Shown piece by piece: positions 9,991-22,824 of a stretch of 64,000 bases of DNA. The position numbers and the translations under genes are program-made. The DNA is from Gibbula magus. Taxonomy: Eukaryota; Mollusca; Gastropoda; Trochida; Trochidae. The stretch lies in assembly GCA_936450465.1 (NCBI GenBank), contig OW388291.1:37362656-37426655 (forward strand), in the 5' to 3' direction. The notes below the pieces were generated by a model. The model saw nothing but the letters and a program-made list of their open reading frames with translations, was not told the DNA's origin and did no database searches. Numbering within the stretch: position 1 is the stretch's first letter; each line of letters begins with the position of its first letter.

Positions 9991-12484
9991 CTTGAACCTT
10001 AATTCTAATCTCCTTGTGTTTCTTTTTAAGTTAAAACATATTTGTTAAACAAATAAAACAGTTATAGTGTAGTCCAGTATAATGTTTTAATAATATTTTT
10101 AAATATAAACTTATAAACCAATCAAGCAGGACATTAATTACTGAATACAAAATGAGCTAACTAAACCTTTCAGTCGTGTCTTACAAAACTTATCCATGTT
10201 TGAATTGGTTTTCAGTGTATAAAAAGAACACAGGTGGTGTTTGACGGAAATTAAATTAGTGTCAGTAAAATATAGCCTCAGGAATCTACATACAGAAATT
10301 AACATTGACGGTTCTTCTTGTGAATTATTGATGACAGACCTCAGGAAATGAAATTTGAAAGAAACGTGAACACGTTTCGCAGTATATAAACATACAGTTT
10401 ATACATAGTTGAAGCATAGTCAGTAATATATTTCAATTATTTACGATCCTGCTTACTTTAACTTTAATATAAGATATAAGATGTGTTTAGATTGAATTTC
10501 AGTTAATTACCTTAATAATAATAATTGGGTGCATCAATCGAAATGAGTTGCATGTATATGCTACAACAACTACGAACGACTGTGAACGTAGTCATATGAA
10601 ATTGATTAAATTCATGTGAAGTCATTTGAAGTGAGATATAGATAAATTGCGTATCCCACTTTTACCTTGTCTTCATTAATCTGTGTGCATAAGATAATTC
10701 TAAATTGAATAATTAAATGAATGTAATGTTTAAAAGAGTGCCCTATAACGTGATGTTTGGAATGATAAAGGATCGACCGGATCATCTCGGGAGCTCAACT
10801 TCATTCATGTCGATAAACCAGCTTATAAACATCTGCTTCACTGAAGCAAATTCATTGTTAATATTTATGTTGATAATAGTAAGGAGATAAACATAATATG
10901 TCAGCGGCTTATAATGTAATTATCATAGATTTAAATTTGAACTAAAATCGAACGTATTATTAAAGTTATTAACACAAACCATTTACAATGTGCTGGCCGG
11001 ATTTTTACGTTTGAAATGTGTTTTTTTTTTTAGTGTTTTGGTCCTTCAACAAGATATATATGGTCAGCCTTGTCATCTTTTTGGAATCTTCTTCAGGTCT
11101 TGGCGGTGGACGGTGCCGTAGTTTTTCATTTTCTAGGGAAGAAAATGTGATATTATTCTCTAGTTTTAAAATACCCTTTTTATGTAGCTAATTCAGTAAT
11201 GACCATACTGTCAATACGTAGACATATCAGTCTATTATTTATGACATTGGAACATAATGTTTAATACATGTTTATTATTTTCATTTATTTATTTTGGCAA
11301 ATATTCATACCCGAAGTTTCTCTTGTTCGCTAGGTACTTGTGGACTTGAATCCTTCAAACTATCTCCGAGAGCGTGTGTTAACTGTAGCATGAAATGAAA
11401 GCATTTAAATGAATTTTAAAAGAAATGAATTACATTTATGTTAAATAAATAAATAATTCGATTGGTACATTGGAGTTATGGCCATTCCTGAGATGATTTG
11501 GGCAAACTTTTAAAACATCAAACAAGCCGCAGATTTCAAAACTCATCGTTATTGTCCGACATTTTCATAGGGAAAATAGGTCACTCAGTGCAAATCAGTC
11601 GTCCGTATTAATGGGCGACGTTCTAAGTAAACAGAGCACCATATAACCAGATTATACAGCCTCTGATATTTGACAATAACCAATCAGAATGTAGCATATC
11701 CCAAAGTGTTGGTAGAATGGACATTTACACTCAGCACTAATACACCTTGTGTACTGCTAATGATTACTCTTTCTATCATAGCACATTTAAAGGCGGGTTG
11801 GAGTGTTTGAAAGTTATGAGAACAGTAGGCGAAGAAACAAGACTTTCTGGATAACAACTATTCCACTATCAAATGCTCCTCAGAGGATAATAAAAACTGT
11901 GAGTTAAAAACAAAATTGGTGGACATAAGGAAATGTAATATATACTTTAATATAATCTATTTGAGGAACTGAGGTATAACATAAACAAATATGCTCCACA
12001 TGATATCATTTTAACATAAAATGTATTACATTTGAATTCAAGTATAACTAGTTTTTAAATTTGAAATTTCGTTTTGCTCATTATTTAATGGTATGAATAT
12101 ATCCTATAATATATGTATTGGATTCAAATAATTAATTTACGACAATAAGAGGGATAACATTTTGTCAATCTAAATCACTACTGAGCAATCTCTATATAAC
12201 CAAAAGCTATTGGTTAAGGTTAGCAATTTGTGATGGTGATGGCATGGTGAGCTAAAACAAAATATAAGATACTGTGTGTAAATATCGAGTTTGCGATACA
12301 TTTCATTTACTTTGTATAAGGTAGTAAGATATCTCACGCACATTTTTCAACTAAATAGACTGCCACAAACCTTTTCTATGTGATGCAATTTCGTGTCAGG
12401 GTGCTATTGATTTTGTGATTTTTCTTCATCTGTATTTTTTTTTGTTTAAAAACAAGATAGAACTTGCTTGTTTTTTTAGTTTAA

Positions 12485-12551
12485 GCCATACATATAATGT
12501 CTAAGCTAGAGCAGATGTTTAAATAACATGTATTAATCCATAAAAGGTTTA
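12485..12551 (+). repeat. Left arm of a 67-bp perfect inverted repeat (resident copy)
   Basis: This 67-bp segment is the exact reverse complement of 13769-13835. It sits at the position expected from units 2 and 3, so it is the resident copy and the other is the derived one. Confidence 0.9.
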
Positions 12552-13768
12552 TTTAACGCCATTGACTCATTCGTTCTTTCATCTTTTTTTAGAGTATCTA
12601 TGTTAAATAAAGTTCTTAATCGGCATTAAGAACAATAAAAGTCATGAATTGTTGTTTTTAATTTGCCAATTTTTAGCTCATCTGGCCTGAAAGGCCCGAT
12701 ATTGGTATATTGTTACAGTGTCTGAGTGTTCTCATTTTGGTTCTCATAAATAATGAAAAGTTGCATTTGAAAATTTTTTTTTACTGAACCCAAATATGCA
12801 CAAAATAATTCATAGAGTCTCATTCGCACGCAATGCATACATGGCAAGTACTGTATAGTTTATATCATGTGTTTGTGCCATTTGACTTCGAAAATTACAT
12901 AATATCGAACAATATAAATTGTCAATGTATTTAATTTGATGAAATCAATTTTCTGTTTAAGGGTGTCAACCATTCTACCATGAGTATAGAAAGAACTTTG
13001 TCCCCTTTGTTTAATTGCAGAAGTACATGCATACTGCACCAAATTAATATGTAAAATAGCTTATCAATATGCGATATTTTATTTATATACATCCATTATT
13101 TAACTACTTTTATGATGGAATAATGACTCGGTAAAGCTTTGAAATATTTCCAACTTCAACAATTGCGACAGATACATCCGAACTCAATGCCTATATCTCC
13201 TATACATAATATGCAGTGTTGCATGACTATGAAAGGTGTTTCACATGAACTAACCTGCACCACACTGTAAATTACGTAGTGAGAACATATGTTACAATGT
13301 TATTGTCATTCACTTCATCATCGCTTATTGTAATGTACATTCAGTTATAATGTATATGTCAAAAAAAGAAAAGATATAATGTTTGAATTCTCATCGTTTG
13401 CTTAAGCCATGTTTTTCTTCAGGAAGGGCGACTGTCAAAAGTCACCAATCATTGAATTTTCAGATTGAAACATTTGCGTAAAAGGTACATGCTTGATTTC
13501 ATTCAATTTTCAATTTAATTATACACGAGAGTGATACTACCTGTCTTATTCCCATAGTTTGGGACAGAAATATGCCAGACATGACTGATCTGTTTATTCA
13601 GCGAATGAATCTGTAATGACATTTGATATTTAGAGAGAGGAAAAAAAAGCATCATCAATGATGTCAACCTTTACAGTGCCTAAAACTGTTGAAAATACAT
13701 ATGTTTTAACAACAACTTTTGCAATTGTTAATAGATTTAAAAGAATGACTGGATTAATACATGTTATT

Positions 13769-13835
13769 TAAACCTTTTATGGATTAATACATGTTATTTA
13801 AACATCTGCTCTAGCTTAGACATTATATGTATGGC
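13769..13835 (-). repeat. Right arm of the 67-bp perfect inverted repeat (derived copy)
   Basis: It is the exact reverse complement of 12485-12551, 1.2 kb away. Just before it, a 23-bp piece of the same sequence (13751-13773) is repeated directly at 13781-13803. The corresponding place in units 2 and 3 lacks it. Confidence 0.9.
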
Positions 13836-14040
13836 ACCAGAAACAGAACAAAATGAGACCGGAAAGGATGATCTTAATATGGGAATGCATTTCCTACTAA
13901 TTCATGATATACCAATGCATACACATTTTGATTTTGATTCCTTTGTCACCAGTCAAAAACGACAATGACATTACTGTAGATATGGATAAAGCTCCACAAT
14001 CTGCGTAAATGTACTTAACACTTCACATGGATCTCTCCCA

Positions 14041-14700
14041 CGAATTAAGAATGTTAATGTTAATGTTAATGCCTGAAAGGCCCAATGGGCTTATGGCATG
14101 GCCCGGCGTCCGGCCGTCAGGCCGTCAGTAAACCCAAATAGGGTCACAGGGGTCACATCCTTAAACACCTATGTTCATCTTCTTCTCCAGTTCCAAAAGG
14201 TCTAGAGAGCTGAAATGTTGTGTCCAGACTCCTTGGCTAATGGGGATTCTAAATTGTAGATTTCGTGACCCCGTGACCCACAATGGGGTCACAGGGGTCA
14301 CATCTTTTAAAACCTATTTTCGTCTTCTTCTCCAGTTCCAAAAGGTCTAGAGAGCTGAAAAGTTGTGTACAGACTCCTTGGCTAATGGGGATTCTAAATT
14401 ATAAATTTCGTGACCCCGTGACCCAAATGGGGGTCACAGGGATCACAAACGTAAAAACCTATTTTCATATTCCCTTTAAGTTCCAAAAGGTCTAGAGAGC
14501 TGAAATGTTGTGTGCAGTCTCCTTGGCTAATGGGGATTCTAAATTGTAGATTTCGTGACCCCGTGACCCCAAATTGGGTCACAGGGGTCACAACCTTGAA
14601 AAGTTATTTTCATCTTCTTAGCCAGTTCTAAAAAGTCTCGAGAGCTGAAAAGTTGTGTGCAGATTCCTTGGCGAATCGGGATTCTAATTTGTAGAACCTA
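14041..14700. repeat. Array of four 145-bp tandem units with inverted GGTCAC motifs
   Basis: GGGTCACAGG starts at 14141, 14286, 14431 and 14576, an exact 145-bp spacing. Each unit contains AGGTCTAGAGAGCTGAAA and CCTTGGCTAATGGGGATTCT and closes with GTGACCCCGTGACCC, the inverted partner of GGGTCACAGGGGTCAC. The array starts after a fragment of GGCCTGAAAGGCCC type (14070) and runs directly into a LINE tail. Confidence 0.9.
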
Positions 14701-14702
14701 TT

Positions 14703-15208
14703 TTGGACTTCTTTTCCAGTATGAAAAAGAAAATTCAGAACTCAGCGACAAGATGCATCACGAAAACCTCCAAATCAAGCCATATCAGTCCTGTTCTCAA
14801 GTCACTCCACTGGCTGCCTGTTCAAGAGCGGATCACCTTTAAACTTGCCTCAATCGTGCACTCTTGTATTTATGACACTCACTTTCCTGCCTATCTCAGA
14901 GACCTCATCCCCAGCTATTCTCCGAATCGCGCACTCCGTTCATCTGGTGAAGTTCTTCTCATCCAACAACTTACCAAAACAGCTATGGGGCAAAGAGCCT
15001 TCTCAAGATCTGGACCATCAATATTGAACTCCCTCCCTCCTCAGATCCGTAACACTGAATCCAAAGACTCTTTTAAGAGACAATTGAAAACATTCCTGTT
15101 CACCAAATTACATGTCTGACCACGCTTCACTTTCTCTTTCCCAGCGCCAGTGAGAAACCATATGGATGGAAATTAGGCACTTTATAAATCAATTATTATT
15201 ATTATTAT
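14703..15208 (+). mobile_element. 5'-truncated L2/CR1-like LINE, ORF2 C-terminus and 3' end
   Basis: The frame 14703-15119 encodes the region after the reverse transcriptase typical of L2/CR1-like elements: ISPVLKSLHWLPVQERITFK, later FPAYLRDLIPSY, then FSRSGPSILNSLPPQIRN and a final KRQLKTFLF. A short 3' UTR ends in GGCACTTTATAAATC and an ATT microsatellite (15192-15208), the usual tail of this group. The RT and endonuclease domains are missing through 5' truncation. The open frame is uninterrupted for 138 codons, suggesting a fairly recent insertion. Confidence 0.85.
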
Positions 15209-16185
15209 GAAAAGCTCTAGAATAAGTTTAGAACAATTTATTTCGGATTTGCAAACAATACAGATCCTGATGAGCTACAGAGCCCATGGCTATATTTTCC
15301 CATCTTTCTGAGTACAGATAGTATTACCCTTCTAAGCAACAACACCTGCAAAACACATTATACAATCAGTGAATCAAGGGAGGACGTTTACATGAGAGCA
15401 TGAACATATATACCACAACAAACGAAGGTTTCACTTTGCCTGCACAAACAAAACATTATATCCTATATTCGTGGTGTCTTGATGATCAGATGATGATTTT
15501 ATCATCGCTATACGAACTAGTTTGTCTCAGACAATGTGACATATTTTAAAATAGGTTTCAATTAGATGATGCTAAACGAGCACTCATAAGAGCAGTTTGT
15601 GGTTTCTGAGAGGCGTTCCTATGTAATGCGTTAATGAAAGTTTAATTCATTAGACTCTCTCATTTTCACTTTTGTAGTTTTCCTTCTTCGACGATAAGAG
15701 AACACATTTACAGGGACCATTGACATCTAAATGCATGCATTTAAATTACGTATATTATACTTATATTGACGTGTGTATCAATTACCTAATTTAAACTGCT
15801 TCAAATTGACAAATTAATGAAAAAGAGAATACAACATACAGATCTAATCAGTATAACATGAGAGTTAAGTTGAAGAAAATATCGTAAATACTTGTATGTT
15901 CACACTTTATTCAAAGAAGGATAATGTTTGTGTAATTATTGTGCTTATTTTCTACAATACTGAGTGTGCAAGTTACAGGTTTGAAATTATCAAGTAAATT
16001 GTGTGACAATATTGCCAAAATAAATCCTTTTTAATACAGCTGGTGGTTATTACCTTGATAGTATATATTGCAAGCGGCAAATCCAAATGCTAATATTGTG
16101 CTCTGATCATTAGCGTAAATCACTTCATCAGAACTGTGTTCTGCAGGAGACATCGTTTTGGCAATATATGGCACCGTCAACTACA
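15209..16185. other. Unit 1 non-coding stretch
   Basis: No gene or clear repeat boundary is visible. It is AT-rich and leads into the CRE cluster at 16186. Confidence 0.4.
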
Positions 16186-16257
16186 TGACATCACAGTATT
16201 TTGCATCATCGAGTAATGACATCACACTACTATGACGTCATCAACATGATGACGTCA
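16186..16257. promoter_or_regulatory. Cluster of four CRE/ATF-type sites
   Basis: TGACATCA occurs at 16186 and 16217, and the full CRE palindrome TGACGTCA at 16233 and 16250. That is four sites in 72 bp at spacings of 31, 16 and 17. CRE sites bind CREB/ATF bZIP proteins in animals. No adjacent gene is evident, so regulatory function is only a possibility; a short decayed tandem repeat could also explain it. Confidence 0.4.
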
Positions 16258-17570
16258 CAATGATATGCCATCCTGGCATTGAAACTTATCTGGCAGAGCT
16301 GTGCTCAGAAATGTACAGTTTCCATTGAAACATAATGAAGAATGATTTTGGATGATAAATAGTGTTACTTTTACTTGTTACTTTCATCAACTCGTGTTGA
16401 TATATTTGAAATCAGAAGATACTTGGGAGAGATTATCTATGTATTCGCGAATGTCAAACTGAAGAATGGTCTTCCAACTAGCAACAATGGAAACATTGAT
16501 TCTGAACCTGCATTTGTTAGTTGCATTTCTTATAAACAAATATAATCCAAAATGTAAATCAATACATTCGTCCTGATTGGTGGCTGTCCAATGACATCAA
16601 TGCTCATCTGTTTAGATATACCACTAACCCTACCATTTACAGAAATCTGACTAATGTCATACTGTCACTGTTTTACATAGGTGAGACACATTCTGTCTCG
16701 ATTCTGTTTTTTTTAATCATATATGCCAGAGACTATTCATTTTCTTCGAGACTTTGCCGTTTCAGATGTCTTAAAATATATTTCATTTAAAGAAGCCTGC
16801 AAGCTCACATCAGAGATTCATGACCTGCCTCCATATTGTATGTTTTAATAGGAGACATTTGATCGATTTCACTCAGTGGACAAGACAAAGTAATGCAAAT
16901 AGACAGAAAAGAAGCAAAGAAATACCATTGATGTCAGCTTATATATCGCCCTGGGCTAATGCATTAGAGTATGAAACTTTCTCATTTCATTGCAGAGAAA
17001 CATGAACATAACGCGGAATTCGAGATAGTGCTATGAATGAAATGAATTAAAAATAGTGTAATCCAAAGGTCAATCGTTACATATCTTACTGATTGGTGAC
17101 TGTCCAATAAAATATATCCTTGTCTTTTCAGATATGTCACTAATCCTGCCATCTCAAGAGGTCTGCTTAATGGCATACTGTCACGCAATACTGTTACACC
17201 ATAAGGACACAATCTGTCTCGATTCTGTTATTTGAAGCGAATATGCCAGAGTCAATTCATTTTCTGTGAGTGTCGTTTTCGAGACAATTCAATTTCAATG
17301 ACAATCCTTGATCAGATGTCTCACTGAATCCTGTCTTTTATAACAATCCATGTCTGTTTGATGTCATACTGTCGTATACGTAATTTCACATAAGAGAGAA
17401 ACGCCATTTTCGATATTGTAGCTTTTAATAAGGATCTGCCATGAAAGTTGAGCAATGAGATTAGGCAGCAAATAAAATACCACTGATGTCAGCATATATT
17501 TATTCGGGTTAACACATCATAAAATTTGAATTATCTGATTTCCACTGCAGGGATCCATGAAATATGACAT
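16258..17570. repeat. Unit 1 segment with internal imperfect repeats of about 0.5 kb
   Basis: The phrases TGGTGACTGTCCAAT/TGGTGGCTGTCCAAT, then a CACTAA-CCTG-CAT segment, then CATACTGTCAC and CTGTCTCGATTCTGTT recur at about 16575-16760 and 17090-17275, with a weaker third copy at 17295-17440. The ACTGATGTCAGC segment with a following TTTCATTGCAG/TTTCCACTGCAG occurs at 16925-17005 and 17470-17560. Unit 2 has the counterpart at 41390-41830. Confidence 0.6.
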
Positions 17571-19017
17571 GGGAGATGAGATATGCCATATGAATGGATC
17601 TTGTTCAAAGTTCATCTTTTCTACACTGGTTCTTATAGCCTTTAATGCTATCCATTGTCAACAAAGTACAGAACAAGTACGATTAACAATGGCAACTGTT
17701 AATTAAGATAGTTTTGATGGATAATCAATGAAAATGCTGATAAAACGTCTCCAAATCAATTCTCCAAATATTCCAGGACTTGAGATATATATTGATAATT
17801 CATTTACACTATAGGAATATCAGCGAATCTCAAAATGGACAGTAGAATGCGAGATAGAAGGTATGCTTTGATCGATTTTCCCCTTTAATCAACATAAAAT
17901 AAAAGTCTGTGATATTGTATTTGGTAGTAAAGCTATAGATTTGCAAGATATATGATAGTTTTGTCCGTGCGTTCATACTTATATATATGAAATTTATTAA
18001 TAAGTAATCATTTTTAATCATGAAATATAACCAGACTGTATAGGTGCTTCACGTTGTGAGGTAAAGTCAGATACTGTTACTAGTAGAAATAGTAGTTTTA
18101 GCTGGTGACTCGAACGTTTACGTAGATGGTGCAGATTTTAGACCGAGAAGAATAGTATACATATTTACCGATTAAGAATATGACTTCTGATTATGACTTA
18201 GTGAAAGCAATTTGTGTTATGAAAGACAAATACCAGCCATTAAAACAACATAACGGAAGTAGTAGCAACTGTATGTGTTCCTACTTCGGTGTTGGACTGC
18301 TCATTCGGAGAAGACGACTGTTCAATTGCAAATTTAACAAATTCAAAACCTAAAACTGTTAGAAACAATGCATAATGTCATGTGGGAATAATATTTCCAA
18401 GGAAGGAAGGGCTGTGCTCTTTTATGTTGTGTGTCTGATCTGTCTGCAATTAGTACATAGGACACAGTAACCGAAACACAAAACTCACGCAGCTATCACC
18501 AGATCAAGATAATGATGAAAGAAATGCTGTTTCTTCTCAGTGTATATTACTCATTATATTACGTTGTCTGTCATGTCGATACTATATATAGTGTAACATC
18601 CTTTAACTAGATGAGTTTGGTTCTCCATAGAAACTGTTAATAGACCTAAGTTGAACAACTATTTCGATAAACATTCTAGGTAAATATAAGTTCAACATTA
18701 TATGTCTTCAAAATAAAGTTGATTCTATATGTGTAATAAGTATAACTAATTGCAAAAAAGGTTACGCACTACGAAATCACCGAATTCTGACAGAAGATCA
18801 AGGCAAAGATTGAAGCATGTGCTGTCATCTCATAGTCTCGTATCTAAAACGTTGTCTATCTCATCAACACATAGGATGTAATGAACTGTTTTTCTCTGAT
18901 GATCCCTGTTATGCCTCCAAGGATTGTTTCGTCTTTGATATATAATCAGGTCTTTGAAGGGCATTTAGAAGTGTGGATTTTCAGGATGTTTGGATAACAG
19001 TTTCTTTAATGTGAAAA

Positions 19018-19217
19018 NNNNNNNNNNNNNNNNNNNNNNNNNNNNNNNNNNNNNNNNNNNNNNNNNNNNNNNNNNNNNNNNNNNNNNNNNNNNNNNNNNN
19101 NNNNNNNNNNNNNNNNNNNNNNNNNNNNNNNNNNNNNNNNNNNNNNNNNNNNNNNNNNNNNNNNNNNNNNNNNNNNNNNNNNNNNNNNNNNNNNNNNNNN
19201 NNNNNNNNNNNNNNNNN
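19018..19217. other. Assembly gap of 200 N
   Basis: This is an unbroken run of exactly 200 unknown bases, the usual placeholder for a scaffold gap of unknown size. Frames crossing it are meaningless. Confidence 1.
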
Positions 19218-20395
19218 TTTAATACATGTTTAACCTGTCGAAGGGTTTATTTTCTTTTGATAATCGTAATGTTTGGTAAATGGTAATACTAAATAAACCC
19301 CTTCCTCCTATTCTAATAAAGAATTCCAAATCCTTGCACAGAATCTTCTTTGTGTTAAAGAGGTCATAAATGTAAACATTTTGTTTTATATTATCAATTT
19401 AGGTAGATTGTTCCACTGCATTAATTCTTAAGAGATATTCAATTGGCAAGAAAAACAATTGTAAAAAGGTATTTGCTTCTTGAGCAAAATACTTGAGGAG
19501 ACCTTCGGCATTTGTTTTTTTATTTAATTTAACTTCATATTATATGTTTCTCCTCTTTCCAATTTAATTGATATGTTAGAGCTGGATCATCGTTTTTTAA
19601 AGCACTATCGAGCCAATATGAATCAAGGCATAGACAATAAGACATGCACAATAGCAGATATTGGAAATCATTAAGACTTTTTATTTCAGAACTATGTAAA
19701 AAGAAACTAACAATATTCGGAATTTCTAGTCGTATCCATGTCATTCGAAAGAATTGAAATCAGGGTTCAAATTAATCCTCAAAGAATTATAAAAGAACCG
19801 ACGAAATGATCATTCTATTAGATGAAAACTGTAAGTCCCTTAACAAAATGATTGAAGTAATTTATGATTAGAATGTGAATGATATAAACATGATAGGGCA
19901 TGCCAATTTAGAATATATCTACTTAAATACTGGCATATATATATATGTGGTAACATCACGTTTTGTGTTTCGACAGATATGTGCACCTTGTGCCAAAGAT
20001 AATCGCAGGAACAACATGATAGAGTTTGTCAGACATTTGATATGCCAACCAATAAACTATCACTGCAAGAGTACATACTGATGCCAGATATATATTTTGT
20101 TAAATAAATTAAATTGTGTAGAAAAGCATATAAGATTGATTAGCTTTATTACTGTTGGAATTTTCTGAACAACTTTCAGCCAATGACATAGGTTGTCTTT
20201 GTATCTTTACAAGTCTATTATTGTGCATACTAGACTGCTTGGTTTTCATGTTATCAAGTTATACAAGTAGCCCAATCATTCATGGGTTTATTGCAATGGT
20301 AGGCCTTAATATGAAACAGTACTGAAAGTCTCCCATTTGACCAGCAAACACCCAGGCAAGAATCTCGTGCATTGTCCAAACGCCTGTACATCGAG

Positions 20396-20636
20396 GGGGC
20401 GGGATAGTGCAGTTGTTAGCGCGTTCGGCTTCAGATCAAGGGTTCCGTGGTTCGAATCCCGCCAGGGGCACGACAACTTTGTACCACCCATGGTTCGCTA
20501 GTTCCAACGTCGCTCGCAGGTTTCACCTCAATGCATAGCCACATGGCGTTGCGGGTTTTCTCCCTGTCATAATGCTGGCAGCCGTGATATAAGGGAAATA
20601 CTCTTGAAAGCGGCGTTAAAGCCCCAATTCACCTCA
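20396..20636 (+). mobile_element. tRNA-derived SINE, copy 3 (internally deleted, plus strand)
   Basis: The A box TAGTGCAGTTG (20405-20415) and B box GGTTCGAATCC (20449-20459) lie 33 bp apart in a tRNA-like head. The body has lost about 75 bp compared with the copies at 6121 and 51574; the junction lies in GACAACTTT|GTACCACCC. It ends in AAAGCGGCGTTAAAGCCCC. A perfect 13-bp target duplication, CCTGTACATCGAG, flanks it at 20383-20395 and 20637-20649. Confidence 0.93.
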
Positions 20637-22824
20637 CCTGTACATCGAGCACCAATATTCGGCTCATTCACTAAATCTACTCAGTTGTCATGTTTAATAT
20701 TTGTTATTCTTGTTAAAAAATAATTATGACTTTAATATAGCGCATTTATCCCCATCGAATGAAGGTTCATCAATTACTGATTGTTATGGCTGACGAGAGA
20801 AGGTCAATTCAAACAGATGATAAAGTTTTCTTTTTCGTAAGGATGAGGTGGAATATGTACGTTATGGTTTAACTAGGTGTCTATCATGTACACCTGTACT
20901 GTACTGAGAGTTATGTTGTATTAAACAAAAGTAATGAGGAATATGATAGTTTTATAAATTCTCATTATCCTCAAAAGTTACAGTATATCTTATCCAGGCA
21001 AGGTCTATGTTATATTGCTGCCAAAACCTGCAATTATATTCCTCTTTAAACGCACATGTATAAAACTCCAATCTCCATAACTCTTATGGTTTGTATAAAC
21101 CATGTTTTGTTGAGCTATACATTGTACTCCTGTTAAACTTAGATAGAGGCCCAGTCCCTGCAAAAGTATACTTAAATAAGACGACAGTGTTGTCGAGTAG
21201 AAAACAGCATCGTATCATTCTAACTGAAGAAGACTCTGTACTTCGTTTCCCTTATATGTTTTTTTTCTTTAGTGAAATTTTACAAACAATTTTGGTCCTA
21301 ATTAACAACACCTTGGCTTTCTTTCATGGAACGCTGTTTGATGTATGCTTAAGCCAAGTAGACTGAATTCAAAGTTCAGGAATTCTGGCGCCGATTGTAC
21401 AAAGACGCATATTGTGAAGAAGCATGCTAACATTGCTGGAGGTTTTATACTGGAAAGGGATATGCGTACCTACCTTTGTAATTGTTTAACTAGCAAGCTT
21501 CTTTAGAAACCCTTTTTGTAGAAAATATGCTTGAATAAGACCTCGAAATACAAGGAAACTCCGTATTGCAGGGATAATTGCATCTGTTTCACTATAATGA
21601 CATTTGAAAGCTAAAATATAAGGCAAAAGAAAGTGCACACTTCTGTTGGTTTTATCAAATGTATGATTTTCAATTGCAAATATATCAAGCTTTCGATATT
21701 ATACTGTAAATCTGAATATTGCATGCGTTTAGTCAGCAGTAAAAAGAACTCCTACATTTTTTTAAAACTTTAAATAAAAGGAATTTTAAATTTTATAATT
21801 CTTTAAAAATTCTTGGAATAAAACACAAGTGTTCAGCGACATACTTGACATATTCTTTGTGAAAATCAATAAAATTGTCTGATTCTGCACATTTACAATA
21901 TTTTAAACAGGGTAGGGGTCATATTGGTGTACATTTATTTCTTGCCCTGTCTTCAATAAACAAAGATATTTTTACTAAAGTTTAACCACAGTCACCAATT
22001 AATTCATTCACACTACTGCAGATAAGTATTATTGTATTGTACTTTAGTCAAATGAATCTGATTTATTGAATTAATCGAAAACAACTGAGGTGTGTACTTC
22101 AGTTTAGTTGTAGAGTTAAAGTTCTTAGAAACATCAACGTGCATTCTCGATTAATTGAAATTACTGAATGGCATGATAAACAATGAAAGGGAAATTAACT
22201 CCATGGTAGTAAGTTTGATACTTCTAAACGGGATCTTGTCATTTGCAGTTCTTCATTTACAGATAGTGTGAAGAATCGAATAAAACGTTATATGTATTTC
22301 TCTGAACCTGGGATACTGCTGGATTTGGTATTGGCTGGTCTGAATAAGAGGTTTGGAAAACGATAAAATAACATTATTCGCCAACTATATTACACGAAAT
22401 GAAATTAAAACTATTGCAAGGACACTGTGCTCTGAGTGCTATGGATGTATATCATGTCGTAAGTGTAACATTTTTCAATATTAATTTTAATTAAATTTAG
22501 CTCTGATTTGTTAAAAATCATGTTTAATATTTGTAAATATTTTGAACACTGAATGTAATAACTGTATGTTATGAGCTGTATTTTATACAGTATTCACATT
22601 GTTGGAATGTGATTGGGATTGTTTCTTTCTTTTTTATTTATCTGCTGTTACAGTTATTGTAAGTATCAATACAGGCGACAATGTTACAATGTTTAGATGT
22701 ATTAATACAGTTAAAAACTGAATTTCGATTTAACACTCAAACATTTATGACCATGGCAAGAAAACTTTGCCAAACTCATGATATGATTTGAAATCCGAAC
22801 CTATTTGAACTTACCACTTTGTAA

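Larger units (their letters stand above)
10050..14040. repeat. Unit 1 of the ~25-kb array (first block)
   Basis: Bases 10220-10450 (AAAAAGAACACAGG, then GTGTCAGTAAAATA) match 31345-31565. Bases 10790-10870 (CTGCTTCACTGAAGCAAATT) match 36970-37035 and 61820-61885. Bases 12480-12660 match 38000-38170 and 62690-62890. Bases 13430-13660 match 39535-39720 and 63700-63915. The blocks that lie between the first two landmarks in unit 2 are missing here, so unit 1 has lost several kilobases. A repeat-end fragment with AGCTCATCTGGCCTGAAAGG lies at 12676. Bases 11580-11720 share a segment with 26030-26130. No gene is seen. Confidence 0.65.
17571..22824. repeat. Unit 1 of the ~25-kb array (second block)
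   Basis: Bases 18100-18170 (AGCTGGTGACTCGAACGT, then AGGAATAGTATACATATTT-like) match 43360-43430. Bases 18400-18520 (ATGTTGT.TGTCTGATC, then GCTATCACCAGATCAAGATA) match 43720-43810. Bases 20985-21190 match 46735-47100, and 22220-22330 match 47500-47610. Offsets are mostly near 25.3 kb. The 91-codon frame at 21091-21366 is broken in the unit 2 copy and is probably not coding. The block includes an assembly gap and one SINE. Confidence 0.65.

Noticed and set aside
18990..19286. 98-codon ORF
   Set aside because: It is mostly the run of N in the assembly gap.
20396..20470. Possible tRNA gene (A and B boxes present)
   Set aside because: The head belongs to a repeated SINE with a long body and a target-site duplication; the acceptor stem does not close as in a real tRNA.
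21091..21366. 91-codon ORF in unit 1
   Set aside because: The aligned unit 2 sequence near 47060-47110 has a stop and indels, and no motif is seen.
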